Positions 40,041 to 47,284 of a DNA stretch of 60,075 nt are shown here, in pieces. The stretch's first letter is position 1. Every line of letters begins with the position of its first letter. Below the pieces are notes generated by a model that saw only the letters and a list, made by a program, of their open reading frames with translations, was not told the origin of the DNA and searched no databases. A program made the position numbers and the translations under genes. This DNA is from an uncultured Mediterraneibacter sp. (GTDB lineage: Bacteria > Bacillota > Clostridia > Lachnospirales > Lachnospiraceae): positions 1 to 60,075 of the forward strand of contig CALWQP010000018.1 of NCBI GenBank assembly GCA_944383695.1, written 5' to 3'.

Positions 40041-40069
40041 TTGACTCTGCTTTTTACATATGCTATATT
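40041..40069 (+). promoter_or_regulatory. Promoter of antisense RNA B
   Basis: TTGACT (40041-40046), 17 bases, TATATT (40064-40069). Confidence 0.75.
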
Positions 40070-40075
40070 ATGCCT

Positions 40076-40150
40076 AGGCTAAGAGATGTAGCAAGTCCAT
40101 ATTGGGCGACAAAAGCGAAAACCCCGGAGGTGCCTCTCCGGGGTTTTCTT
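40076..40150 (+). ncRNA. Antisense RNA B (candidate antitoxin)
   Basis: About 75 nt, ending at AAAACCCCGGAG/CTCCGGGGTTTT (40118-40147). Its 5' part TAAGAGATGTAGCAAGTCCATATTG (starting 40080) matches the plus-strand sequence over toxin B's start (40259-40285) with a few changes, giving complementarity to the toxin mRNA start region. RNA A and RNA B differ here, so each should be specific to its own toxin. Confidence 0.75.
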
Positions 40151-40192
40151 TGCCTTTTAACATGGCGGCATCTACCATAGGCTGGTTACCGA

Positions 40193-40279
40193 CTACTCAT
40201 CACCATCCAGCCATTTACAAATGAGATGGCTAATCACACCTGCCACGATAGTGATAATAAGAGATGTAACAATTTCCAC
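40193..40279 (-). CDS. Fst/Lpt-like membrane micro-toxin B, 28 aa
   Basis: A GTG start behind AAAGGGGGG gives MEIVTSLIITIVAGVISHLI... ending CKWLDGDE. It has the same plan as toxin A (hydrophobic helix, KWLD, acidic end) but clearly diverged sequence. Promoter at 40326-40355. The antisense RNA B terminator lies 40 bases beyond its stop. Confidence 0.75.
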   Translation of the reverse strand: MEIVTSLIITIVAGVISHLICKWLDGDE

Positions 40280-40325
40280 ATTGAGCCCCCCTTTCTGTCA
40301 CCAGTTTAGGGGCGGTAACGAGATG

Positions 40326-40355
40326 ATTATAGCATATTGTAAAACAACTTTCCAA
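40326..40355 (-). promoter_or_regulatory. Promoter of toxin B mRNA, abutted by palindrome copy 16
   Basis: TTGGAA (40350-40355), 18 bases, TATAAT (40326-40331). The palindrome begins at the next base. Confidence 0.6.
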
Positions 40356-40374
40356 CGTTCCGAAATTCGGTACA
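40356..40374. promoter_or_regulatory. 19-bp palindrome, copy 16
   Basis: CGTTCCGAAATTCGGTACA, between the toxin B promoter and the recombinase gene, so it could act on both. Confidence 0.9.
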
Positions 40375-40443
40375 CTCACAATTTGATAAACATAATCATT
40401 CTGTGGTTTTTTGTTTAACACATTGAAAGGGGATATTTATTCT

Positions 40444-41811
40444 ATGCTGCAGAAAATACGCTGTGCAATTTATGACCGGGTATCCACAGAGCTTCAGGTC
40501 GAAAAGGGACTATCCTTGGACACTCAAAAAGAATTGCTTACTGAATATGCCTTATCCCATAAATACGAAATTGTAGATTACTATGTCGACGAAGGACTTA
40601 CTGCAAGAAAGAAACTGCAAAATCGAAAAGACTTTCAACGCTTACTAAACGATGTACAGCAGGATAAAATTGACTTAATCCTTGTCACAAAGTTAGACCG
40701 TTGGTTTCGTAATGTCCGCGATTATCATAATACCCAGGCAATCCTGGAAGCCCACAACTGTAATTGGAAAACCATCCTAGAGGATTATGATACGTCTACT
40801 GCAGATGGTCAACTAAAAATTAATATTATGCTGGCCGTAGCCCAAAATGAATCTGATCGCACCAGCGAGCGTATCAAAGTAGTTTTTGAACACAAACGTA
40901 GAATGGGAGAACATATAAATGGCCGGATCAATTATGGTTATATGGTGGTAGATAAAAAACCTCAAAAAAATCCTGCACACAAAGATATCGTAAATGATTT
41001 CTTCCGTGTCTATTTTGCCACCTTCTCTAAGCGTAAAGCCATAAACTATATTTTAGAACATTATGAAAATGCTCCTTCTCCAGAGGCAATGGATAGATTT
41101 ACTAAAAAAGAGATTTATTGTGGCAGGCGCGGATCTGATCTAAACTATTGCGAGCCTTACATTACACCAGAACAGTTTGATCTAATACAAAAAATTTCTG
41201 CTTCGAAAACTTACCATACATCAAATGAGCGCTATATTTTTAGTCAACTGATAAAGTGCCCATATTGCAACGCAACGCTAACTGGTTTTGTAAAAAAGCA
41301 TACCTGCAACGATGGCACCGTCACTAAATATAAGCGTTATCGTTGTTCAAGAAAATTTAACAGACATCAAGAAGGTATCTGTCTGACCGAATCAAAAATA
41401 GAGCAATATCTTATTGAGTATATTTCAGCTATTATTCAAAATAAGGTTTATGAATTTAGAAACACAAAAAAAGCTAAGAAGCGAATAGATCAAACTAATA
41501 CAATCCGTTCAGAAATTGAGAGATTAAATAATATTTATATTAAAGGGCGGATTTCAGAGGTTGATTACGACCGGCAATATGCTTTATTAGAACGTAGACT
41601 AGAAGAAGAACAGAACTTGCAGTCAGAATCATTTGCTGATTATAAGTCTTTAGAAAAATTGTTTTCTGGAAATTGGCTGGATATTTACAATAAACTAGAC
41701 GCAGAACACAAAAATGCTTTTTGGAAAAAAATTATAAAAGAGATTATTATTGATTGTGATACACACAAAATATGTGATATTATCTTTCATCCTTATACAC
41801 AAGGATTATGA
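40444..41811 (+). CDS. Large serine recombinase (integrase)
   Basis: 455 residues. The resolvase domain begins MLQKIRCAIYDRVSTELQVEKGLSLDTQ, with the nucleophile Ser14 in YDRVS, followed by LILVTKLDRWFRNVRDY and AVAQNESDRTSERIK. The recombinase domain carries GRINYGYMVV. A zinc ribbon has CPYCNATLTGF and a later YRCSRKF, and a coiled coil (IRSEIERLNNIYIKGRISEVDYD) precedes the end. Large serine integrases join attP and attB with a 2-bp crossover, fitting the short 12-bp core here. I chose the ATG at 40444 with AAAGGGGA upstream; a TTG at 40411 is open but lacks a site. It is the only recombinase in the element, lying next to attR. Confidence 0.95.
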   Translation: MLQKIRCAIYDRVSTELQVEKGLSLDTQKELLTEYALSHKYEIVDYYVDEGLTARKKLQNRKDFQRLLNDVQQDKIDLILVTKLDRWFRNVRDYHNTQAILEAHNCNWKTILEDYDTSTADGQLKINIMLAVAQNESDRTSERIKVVFEHKRRMGEHINGRINYGYMVVDKKPQKNPAHKDIVNDFFRVYFATFSKRKAINYILEHYENAPSPEAMDRFTKKEIYCGRRGSDLNYCEPYITPEQFDLIQKISASKTYHTSNERYIFSQLIKCPYCNATLTGFVKKHTCNDGTVTKYKRYRCSRKFNRHQEGICLTESKIEQYLIEYISAIIQNKVYEFRNTKKAKKRIDQTNTIRSEIERLNNIYIKGRISEVDYDRQYALLERRLEEEQNLQSESFADYKSLEKLFSGNWLDIYNKLDAEHKNAFWKKIIKEIIIDCDTHKICDIIFHPYTQGL

Positions 41812-41826
41812 TTTCTTTGATTTCAG

Positions 41827-41845
41827 CGTTCCGAAATTCGGTACG
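41827..41845. promoter_or_regulatory. 19-bp palindrome, copy 17
   Basis: CGTTCCGAAATTCGGTACG, 15 bases after the recombinase stop and 33 bases before the right core. The closest copy to an element end. Confidence 0.9.
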
Positions 41846-41860
41846 TTACCTTTATTCAAT

Positions 41861-41872
41861 GGGTGTAGTGTT
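41861..41872. repeat. Right terminal inverted repeat of the element
   Basis: GGGTGTAGTGTT, the exact reverse complement of 2284-2295. Confidence 0.7.
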
Positions 41873-41878
41873 CTATCT

Positions 41879-41890
41879 TTTACTGTTGAG
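41879..41890. repeat. Right attachment-site core (attR)
   Basis: TTTACTGTTGAG, identical to 2264-2275 and in the same coding frame of the split lipoprotein gene. Confidence 0.9.
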
Positions 41891-42316
41891 TTCGAACCAG
41901 GCGCGACCACCCTGGAATCAGAAGGCAAGGGCTATGTTGTTGCCTCTCTCGGCGAGGACAGCGGATATGTGCCCTACACTGCCTTCAGCGCGAAACAGAG
42001 TTACATTGACGAGAATCCCGAAGTAATACAGGGCTTTACCAATGCTCTCCAGAAAGGCATGGACTATGTCCAGGCGCACACCCCGGAGGAGATTGCGGAG
42101 ATCATTGAGCCTCAGTTCCCTGAGACCGACCTGGAGACCATCACCACCATTGTTACCCGCTACTATGACCAGGACACATGGAAGAGCAACCTGATATTTG
42201 AAGAAAGCAGTTTTGACCTGCTTCAGGATATCCTGGAGAGCGCAGGCGAACTGGAAGAGCGTGTACCTTATGAAGCTCTTGTAACCACAGAATTTGCGGC
42301 CATTGCTGCGAAATGA
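41891..42316 (+). pseudogene. 3' part of interrupted NMT1/THI5-like substrate-binding lipoprotein
   Basis: The remaining 141 codons: FEPGATTLESEGKGYVVASL, then SGYVPYTAFSAKQSYIDENPE and a C-terminal helical part (PEVIQGFTNALQKGMDYV). In this family the text after the hinge reads ...FEPxAxxLExEGKGYVVAS, so the join to the left half is natural. An in-frame ATG at 41750 lies within the recombinase gene tail and has no ribosome site, so this fragment should be silent while the element is integrated. Confidence 0.9.
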
Positions 42317-42334
42317 TATTTTCTCACATTCCCC

Positions 42335-42362
42335 TTGACGTGGCCACAGCCGGAATTATAAT
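42335..42362 (+). promoter_or_regulatory. Promoter of the 106-aa gene
   Basis: TTGACG (42335-42340), 16 bases, TATAAT (42357-42362). Confidence 0.65.
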
Positions 42363-42441
42363 ATTATTATGTTCAGATAAATGCCGGACACAGACCGGAT
42401 CACAGACACAGCTTTATTTGTTATATTAAGGAGTTTTTACG

Positions 42442-42762
42442 ATGATCGATAAGAGACTCATCCCTGTGGGAGGGTTAAAAAAAGAACCTTTTTCCGGCAG
42501 CCACAATGGCATGCGGTACCTCTTTCAAGGCGACGACGGAAAAGACAGCACCACCTTCACTGTTTTTATCTACCCGGAACCCTGGTGCTTCGAGCAGACC
42601 CCGGAGGACCAGATAGAACAGGCAAATTTTCCGCTGTCAGAAGAAGGCATGGACCAGGCTGTCGCATGGCTCTTTGAGCGGTTTGAGGCGGAAAAAGAGC
42701 GCTGGCTGGACGCCGCGAAAGAAATGATGCACACAGTAAACAAAGCATCTGCCGAACAATGA
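42442..42762 (+). CDS. Hypothetical protein (106 aa)
   Basis: Soluble product with a compact beta-rich N-terminal half (FSGSHNGMRYLFQGDD, TTFTVFIYPEPWCFEQTPEDQI) and a helical, acidic C-terminus (WLFERFEAEKERWLDAAKEMM). Own promoter at 42335 and AAGGAG before the ATG; followed by a terminator. I have the impression of a small conserved Lachnospiraceae protein, but cannot name a function. Confidence 0.75.
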   Translation: MIDKRLIPVGGLKKEPFSGSHNGMRYLFQGDDGKDSTTFTVFIYPEPWCFEQTPEDQIEQANFPLSEEGMDQAVAWLFERFEAEKERWLDAAKEMMHTVNKASAEQ

Positions 42763-42788
42763 AGTTCCCCTTTATCCGGCAGATTCAG

Positions 42789-42832
42789 AAAGGACCGCTG
42801 GCAGTACTTTTTTATCCTGTCAGCGGTCCTTT
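42789..42832. terminator. Bidirectional terminator-like hairpin
   Basis: AAAGGACCGCTG (42789-42800) pairs with CAGCGGTCCTTT (42821-42832), a 12-bp stem. T-tracts are short on both sides. Confidence 0.7.
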
Positions 42833-42986
42833 CCACTCCTTTATTTTCTTTTAATAATTTTTAAGATTTCTTCCATATATTGTCACACCCGATTCACAAT
42901 TCCCTGTTATGCTTAGTACATGAAAACAAGAGGACGATGGTTGTGTATATGTCTTGTATGCATGACCATCGGGCTTCGCCTAAACT

Positions 42987-44354
42987 TTACGATTCCGGGC
43001 TTCTGCCGCGGAATATTTTTTTGAGTCCGATCTTTACGATGTAATAATACATCCCGAGCAGGAGCGCTCCTGCCAGGACCCACGCTGCCGGGCTTGCCAG
43101 GCAGACTCCGGTATAGCTCTTCTGCCCTGCCGCGATCACAGCAACAATTCCTCTCCCGGCCAGTTCAGCCACGCCTGCCATCATAGGCAGCAGTCCATAG
43201 CCCAGTCCCTGAATCCCATTGCGGTATATGTTTACAACAGCCAGAGGAATAAAGAAAATCCCAACGCACTTCAGATAAATATCTACCGAATCCATGATAA
43301 GCGCCACATCCTCTGACACAAAGAGATACGTCATATATTTCCCCACTGTCATCACAAGCGCTGTCGCGGCAAATGAGTAGATCACGCCGAGAATGGTGCA
43401 TGATCTGAATCCCTTTCGGATGCGGGGGATATCTCCCGCTCCCATATTCTGCGCGCCGTAAGTCGCCATCGTAGTCCCCATTGCGACATAAGCCTGGGTA
43501 ACCACCTGCTCGATCTTGCTTGCCGCAGTGAAAGCCGCCACCAGCGTAGAGCCCAGGATGTTCAGCGCTGACTGCACCATCATTGTGCCGATGGCGGTGA
43601 TGGAATACTGGAGAGCCATCGGAACCCCGATCCGCAGCTGTGTCTTCAGCAGCGCGCCGGCAGGATGCCAGTCCTCCCTGTTCATCCTGAGAACCGGCAC
43701 CGCTTTTACTATATACACAAGGCAGAGCAGCCCTGACACTCCCTGGGAAATGATGGTGGCAATGGCAGCTCCTGCTGTCCCCATATGAAAAACAATGATG
43801 AGGACCAGGTCAAGCACCACGTTGAGCAGAGCGGAGAGGATAAGAAAATACAGCGGCACCTTGCTGTTCCCCAGGGCCCTTAAAATACTCGCAAGCAGGT
43901 TGTAAAGCATCTGCGCCAGAATCCCCGCACTGATGATCATAATATAAGAATAAGCGTCGTGGAAAATATCCTCCGGCGTGTTCATCAGCACCAGCCACGG
44001 CCTCATAAAAAGCATGAATGCCGCGGTCAGGATTATGCCTATGACCAGGGAGAGGATCGCTGCTCCCGCCACAGTCTTCCGCATCGCCTCCATATCTCCC
44101 GCGCCGAACTTCTGGGCAGTCAGGACCGTAAATCCTGCTGTCATACCCACTACAAACCCATAGATCAAAAACATGATCGTCCCGGTGCTGCCTACCGCGG
44201 CAAGAGCTCCTGTCCCCACAAACTTGCCGACGATCACCGCGTCCGCCATGTTGTAGAACTGCTGAAAAACATTCCCGAGAAAGATAGGTAATGTAAAACT
44301 CAAAATAATCTTCATCGGGCTTCCTGAAGTCATATCCTGCTGAACTGCTTTCAT
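42987..44354 (-). CDS. MATE-family multidrug/toxin efflux transporter
   Basis: 455 residues with twelve membrane segments and the MATE repeat pattern: SPMKIILSFTLPIFLGNVFQQFYNMADAVIVGKFVG at the N-terminus and LRIGVPMALQYSITAIGTMMVQ at the start of the second half. It exports cationic drugs or metabolites with Na+/H+ exchange. GAGAGGTG precedes the ATG at 44354. A promoter at 44459-44487 is followed by a terminator hairpin before the gene, so a conditional read-through may control it. Confidence 0.92.
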   Translation of the reverse strand: MKAVQQDMTSGSPMKIILSFTLPIFLGNVFQQFYNMADAVIVGKFVGTGALAAVGSTGTIMFLIYGFVVGMTAGFTVLTAQKFGAGDMEAMRKTVAGAAILSLVIGIILTAAFMLFMRPWLVLMNTPEDIFHDAYSYIMIISAGILAQMLYNLLASILRALGNSKVPLYFLILSALLNVVLDLVLIIVFHMGTAGAAIATIISQGVSGLLCLVYIVKAVPVLRMNREDWHPAGALLKTQLRIGVPMALQYSITAIGTMMVQSALNILGSTLVAAFTAASKIEQVVTQAYVAMGTTMATYGAQNMGAGDIPRIRKGFRSCTILGVIYSFAATALVMTVGKYMTYLFVSEDVALIMDSVDIYLKCVGIFFIPLAVVNIYRNGIQGLGYGLLPMMAGVAELAGRGIVAVIAAGQKSYTGVCLASPAAWVLAGALLLGMYYYIVKIGLKKIFRGRSPES

Positions 44355-44402
44355 CTGTCTGACACCTCTCATACTCCTGTTTTTCTTCTGATTTCTGGTT
44401 CA

Positions 44403-44437
44403 CAAAAAAGGATATGCCACACCCGGACATATCCTTT
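44403..44437 (-). terminator. Terminator/attenuator between mod operon and MATE gene
   Basis: On the minus strand AAAGGATATG pairs with CATATCCTTT (10 bp), then TTTG. It lies 15-49 bases after the predicted MATE start of transcription and 49 bases before the gene. It can end modC read-through and act as a leader terminator. Confidence 0.75.
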
Positions 44438-44458
44438 CGGTCTGTTTCCCAAGTCGCC

Positions 44459-44487
44459 ATTATATAGCAGATTTTCCCACTTGTAAA
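44459..44487 (-). promoter_or_regulatory. Promoter of the MATE gene
   Basis: TTTACA (44482-44487), 17 bases, TATAAT (44459-44464). Confidence 0.75.
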
Positions 44488-44567
44488 TACATTTCGCTCA
44501 TTTTACTTATTTTTAAATTTACCTTTTATCACAAAGAGACCGAATCGTGTTAAAAGAAACTTTTTTA

Positions 44568-45599
44568 TTATTTTAAAAATAATATCTTGTCTTCCCGGAA
44601 CAACACATAGTCCGGCATCCCTCTCTCATCCAGCTCTTCGATCTTCTCTCTCTGCACGAACCAGCAGATGCCGGGACGGAGATAGTAATTCCTCTCAAAC
44701 GGAAGAAGCGCACTGCTCTCCAGATCAAACCGCAGCATATTTTCTCCGCGATCTCCCCATACAGGTACAAAGTCATGAGCGCGGTATCCGAACCACTGGA
44801 TGTCTTCCGGGATCTCCCTCGTTGTGCGCAGAGTCACTCCCCAGTCAGCGGCCTCCGCTGTATGGGCATCCACCCGGCGCACCCGGGAGAAATTCTTGCA
44901 CCCGGTCAGGCGGGCCGCCTCCCTGCTCACCGGATTTCTGAAAAGCTCCTTCGTCTCCCCTGATGCCGCGATATGTCCCTCGTCTATAACAAGAAGTTCC
45001 TCACTGAAGCGGTATAGCTCATCCCTGTTATGAGACACCATGATCACGGTTCCTTTATAATCCGCGAGCATCTCCATCAACTCCTGCTGCAGTCTGTCCT
45101 TCAGATACATGTCCAGCGCCGAGAAGGGCTCATCCAGCAGGATCACATCCGGCTCATACGCCATGATCCGCGCCAGCGCCACTCTCTGCTGCTGCCCTCC
45201 TGAAAGCTGTCCGGGGAGACGTTTCTCCAGCCCTTCCAGTTGGAACTTCTTCACCATCTCCCGCACCCGGGCTTCCTTTTCCGTCCTGCTTCCTTCCAGT
45301 CCCGCCGCAATATTCTTTTCCACTGTCATCGTGGGAAACAGGGCATAATTCTGGAACAGATATCCCACATTTCGCTTCTGCGGCTTCAGGTTGATCCTGC
45401 GCTCCCGGTCAAAAAGAGTATGTCCTTCTACTTCGATATACCCTTTGTCAGGCGTCTCGATGCCGGCAATACTCTTTAGCGTCATGCTCTTCCCACAGCC
45501 GGAGGCGCCCAGGATACCGATCCGGCGTGATCCGCTCTGAAAGCTGATATCCAGAAGAAAGCCTCCCAGCTTCTTCCGGATCTGCACCTTGATCGACAC
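44568..45599 (-). CDS. modC: Molybdate ABC transporter ATPase
   Basis: 343 residues. Walker A GASGCGKSMT, Q-loop in GYLFQNYALFPTMTV, signature LSGGQQQRVALARIM, Walker B VILLDEPFSALD, and a switch His in VMVSHNRDE-type text (IMVSHNRDE). The C-terminal ~110 residues are a regulatory extension without an obvious Mop motif. It starts three bases after modB. Provides energy for molybdate import feeding the xanthine dehydrogenase cofactor. Confidence 0.92.
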   Translation of the reverse strand: MSIKVQIRKKLGGFLLDISFQSGSRRIGILGASGCGKSMTLKSIAGIETPDKGYIEVEGHTLFDRERRINLKPQKRNVGYLFQNYALFPTMTVEKNIAAGLEGSRTEKEARVREMVKKFQLEGLEKRLPGQLSGGQQQRVALARIMAYEPDVILLDEPFSALDMYLKDRLQQELMEMLADYKGTVIMVSHNRDELYRFSEELLVIDEGHIAASGETKELFRNPVSREAARLTGCKNFSRVRRVDAHTAEAADWGVTLRTTREIPEDIQWFGYRAHDFVPVWGDRGENMLRFDLESSALLPFERNYYLRPGICWFVQREKIEELDERGMPDYVLFREDKILFLK

Positions 45600-45602
45600 T
45601 GC

Positions 45603-46307
45603 CTACCACCTCCCGATATTTTTCATCTTTTTCCCTGAAATCAGGTTCATGAGAAAAATCACGACAAACGCGATGATCATGACTACCACCACCCAGATCC
45701 CGGCTGTCAGGTAATCTCCATCCTGAATGACCATGGCAATCTTCTGGGATATGGTCCCTGTCTTGCCCGGAATATTCCCGGCCAGCATAGACGTTGCCCC
45801 ATACTCACCCAGCGCCCTTGCAAATGTGAGGATCGTCCCGGAAGCTATACCCGGCCCCGCGGTGGGGACAATGATTTTCCAGAAGATTTTTGTATCTGAC
45901 ATACCCAGCGTCCGCCCCGCATAGACCAGATTGACATCGATCTGCTCCATTGCCGCCCTTGCGTTCCTGTACATGAGCGGAAAGGCAATAACCGTGGCCG
46001 CAATGATGCAGCCAAGCCACGTCTGGACCACCTTGAAACCGAACTCTTCAAACAGAAATTCACCGAACGGTCTTCTCCTGCTGAACAGAAGCAGGAGAAA
46101 AAATCCTGCCACAGTGGGCGGCAGTACCATGGGGAGGGTCAGGATGCCGTCAATGACCGCCTTTTTCCCCGGGGATGCCTTCACTACCTTGCGAGCGGCA
46201 AATATCCCTAAAAAGAAGGAGATCACCGTCGCCACGATTCCTGTCTTTATGGATATGAACAACGGACTCCAGTCCAGTTCTTTTAAAATCTCCATCATCT
46301 CTTCCAT
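45603..46307 (-). CDS. modB: Molybdate ABC transporter permease
   Basis: 234 residues with about six membrane segments. The coupling-loop EAA motif reads YAGRTLGMSDTKIFWKIIVPTAGPGIASG, and ARALGEYGATSMLAGNIPG is highly typical of ModB. It lies between modA and modC with short gaps. Confidence 0.94.
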   Translation of the reverse strand: MEEMMEILKELDWSPLFISIKTGIVATVISFFLGIFAARKVVKASPGKKAVIDGILTLPMVLPPTVAGFFLLLLFSRRRPFGEFLFEEFGFKVVQTWLGCIIAATVIAFPLMYRNARAAMEQIDVNLVYAGRTLGMSDTKIFWKIIVPTAGPGIASGTILTFARALGEYGATSMLAGNIPGKTGTISQKIAMVIQDGDYLTAGIWVVVVMIIAFVVIFLMNLISGKKMKNIGRW

Positions 46308-46319
46308 CGTATTCTGTCC

Positions 46320-47213
46320 TTATTCTACATCCGTGTCAAAATAATAAGACTCAAACACCGCTTTTGCCTCATCTGAGAGTATAAATGCCAGGAAATCCTC
46401 TGCCGCCTTTGTCTGCGCCTCGTCTGCCTCTTTGTTTACCACTCGCGCGATAGGGTAGATCACGTTTCCGGTCAGGTCATAGCTCACGGTCTGGAGGATA
46501 TCCAGGTCTTCCTCATATCCGTATGTATCAGAATAATAGGTAGTCCCCACCTCGCAGGAGCCTTCCGCGACTGCGATGAGCACCTTGCTCACATTGTCCT
46601 GTTCGCTGATCTCCACGCCGCCCAGAGCGTCTGAAATCTCCTGTGTGGTAATGGATGCCGGATCGTCTGTCTCCGGGAGCATGCCGAGATTGATGAGCGC
46701 CTGTCTTGTATACCTGCCAACCGGAACGCTGCCGCCTGCCAGGGCGATACTCTCTGCTTTGCCGATGTCTTCCAGCCCTGTGACCTGAGTCCCGCTGTCC
46801 TTCAGAGTGACCACGACAACCTGGTTATTCACTACATTTGCCCTTGTCCCTTCTACCATCAATCCGTCCGCTTCCAGATCATCCATCTGTTTCTGAGCCG
46901 CGGAGAAAAAGATATCACACTCGTATCCCTCCTGGATCTGCGTCAGCAGAGTTCCCGAGCTGTCCGGATTAAAAGTAATCTTTACATTCGGATGTTTCTC
47001 ATTATACTTATCCGCCAGTTCTGTCATGACTGTGTTCAGGCTCGCCGCGATAAACACCTGGATCTCTGTCTCTTCTTCCTCTGAACCGGCATCTGCGGCC
47101 TGTGTATCTCCACTGCCATCCGCGTCGGCTCTGCTGTCGCTCCTGCCCCCGCATCCTGCCACGGAAAATACCATACCTGCTGCCATCATCGCTGCCAAAA
47201 GCTTTTTCTTCAT
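46320..47213 (-). CDS. modA: Molybdate-binding lipoprotein
   Basis: 297 residues. Signal peptide MKKKLLAAMMAAGMVFSVAGC with lipobox VAGC, then an acidic linker, then EIQVFIAASLNTVMTELADKY, the ModA start. FNPDSSGTLLTQIQEG and ADIFFSA-like text (CDIFFSAAQKQMDDL) supply the oxyanion site. AAGGAGG precedes the ATG at 47213; the open frame further upstream covers the promoter and operator and is not coding. Confidence 0.94.
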   Translation of the reverse strand: MKKKLLAAMMAAGMVFSVAGCGGRSDSRADADGSGDTQAADAGSEEEETEIQVFIAASLNTVMTELADKYNEKHPNVKITFNPDSSGTLLTQIQEGYECDIFFSAAQKQMDDLEADGLMVEGTRANVVNNQVVVVTLKDSGTQVTGLEDIGKAESIALAGGSVPVGRYTRQALINLGMLPETDDPASITTQEISDALGGVEISEQDNVSKVLIAVAEGSCEVGTTYYSDTYGYEEDLDILQTVSYDLTGNVIYPIARVVNKEADEAQTKAAEDFLAFILSDEAKAVFESYYFDTDVE

Positions 47214-47284
47214 TCTTTCATCCTCCTTGTCTGTGTACACACATGTGTGCCGGAAAACTCCCTGCCAACACATCTTTCCTTTAA

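Larger units (their letters stand above)
39613..40355. repeat. Two tandem ~372-bp toxin/antisense units
   Basis: The palindromes at 39613, 39985 and 40356 are 372 and 371 bases apart. Each unit has the palindrome, an AT-rich leader, TTGACTCTGC and TATGCTATATTATG promoter parts, an sRNA with a GC-rich terminator, and a minus-strand micro-ORF. A third unit begins after 40356 (ACAATTTGATAAACATAATCATTCTG) but gives way to the recombinase gene. Confidence 0.85.
2264..41890. mobile_element. Integrative and conjugative element, ~39.6 kb, serine-recombinase type
   Basis: The element runs between two copies of TTTACTGTTGAG and splits a lipoprotein gene whose two halves remain in frame. It carries a large serine recombinase, relaxase, VirD4, VirB4, VirB6-like and VirB3-like proteins, a lytic transglycosylase-type enzyme, ParA/ParB, SSB, a primase-like protein and Xre regulators. 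That is a full set for excision, maintenance and transfer. Base composition is visibly more AT-rich than the flanks. The T4SS resembles the pLS20 family (polytopic p028-like protein, split VirB4). No antibiotic-resistance gene was recognised in it. Confidence 0.95.

Noticed and set aside
6756-41845. The dispersed 19-mers as a CRISPR array or RNA terminators
   Set aside because: Spacing is irregular (50 bp to several kb) with genes between, no spacers and no cas genes. As RNA the arms would need a one-base loop and no T-tract follows, so DNA-level function is more plausible.
2264-41890. Insertion into a tRNA or rRNA gene by a tyrosine integrase
   Set aside because: The attachment core lies in a protein gene and the only recombinase has the serine-type YDRVS catalytic segment.
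41750-42316. Independent 188-aa gene at the right junction
   Set aside because: The first 47 codons are recombinase tail and element end, without a ribosome site; the rest is the 3' half of the split lipoprotein gene.
42905-42960. CGATGGT...ACCATCG inverted repeat downstream of the MATE gene
   Set aside because: Long loop and no T-tract on the relevant strand; too weak to call a terminator.
43810-44460. Frame overlapping the MATE gene start and leader as a leader peptide
   Set aside because: Its ATG lies within the -10 box of the MATE promoter, so it would not be in the transcript.
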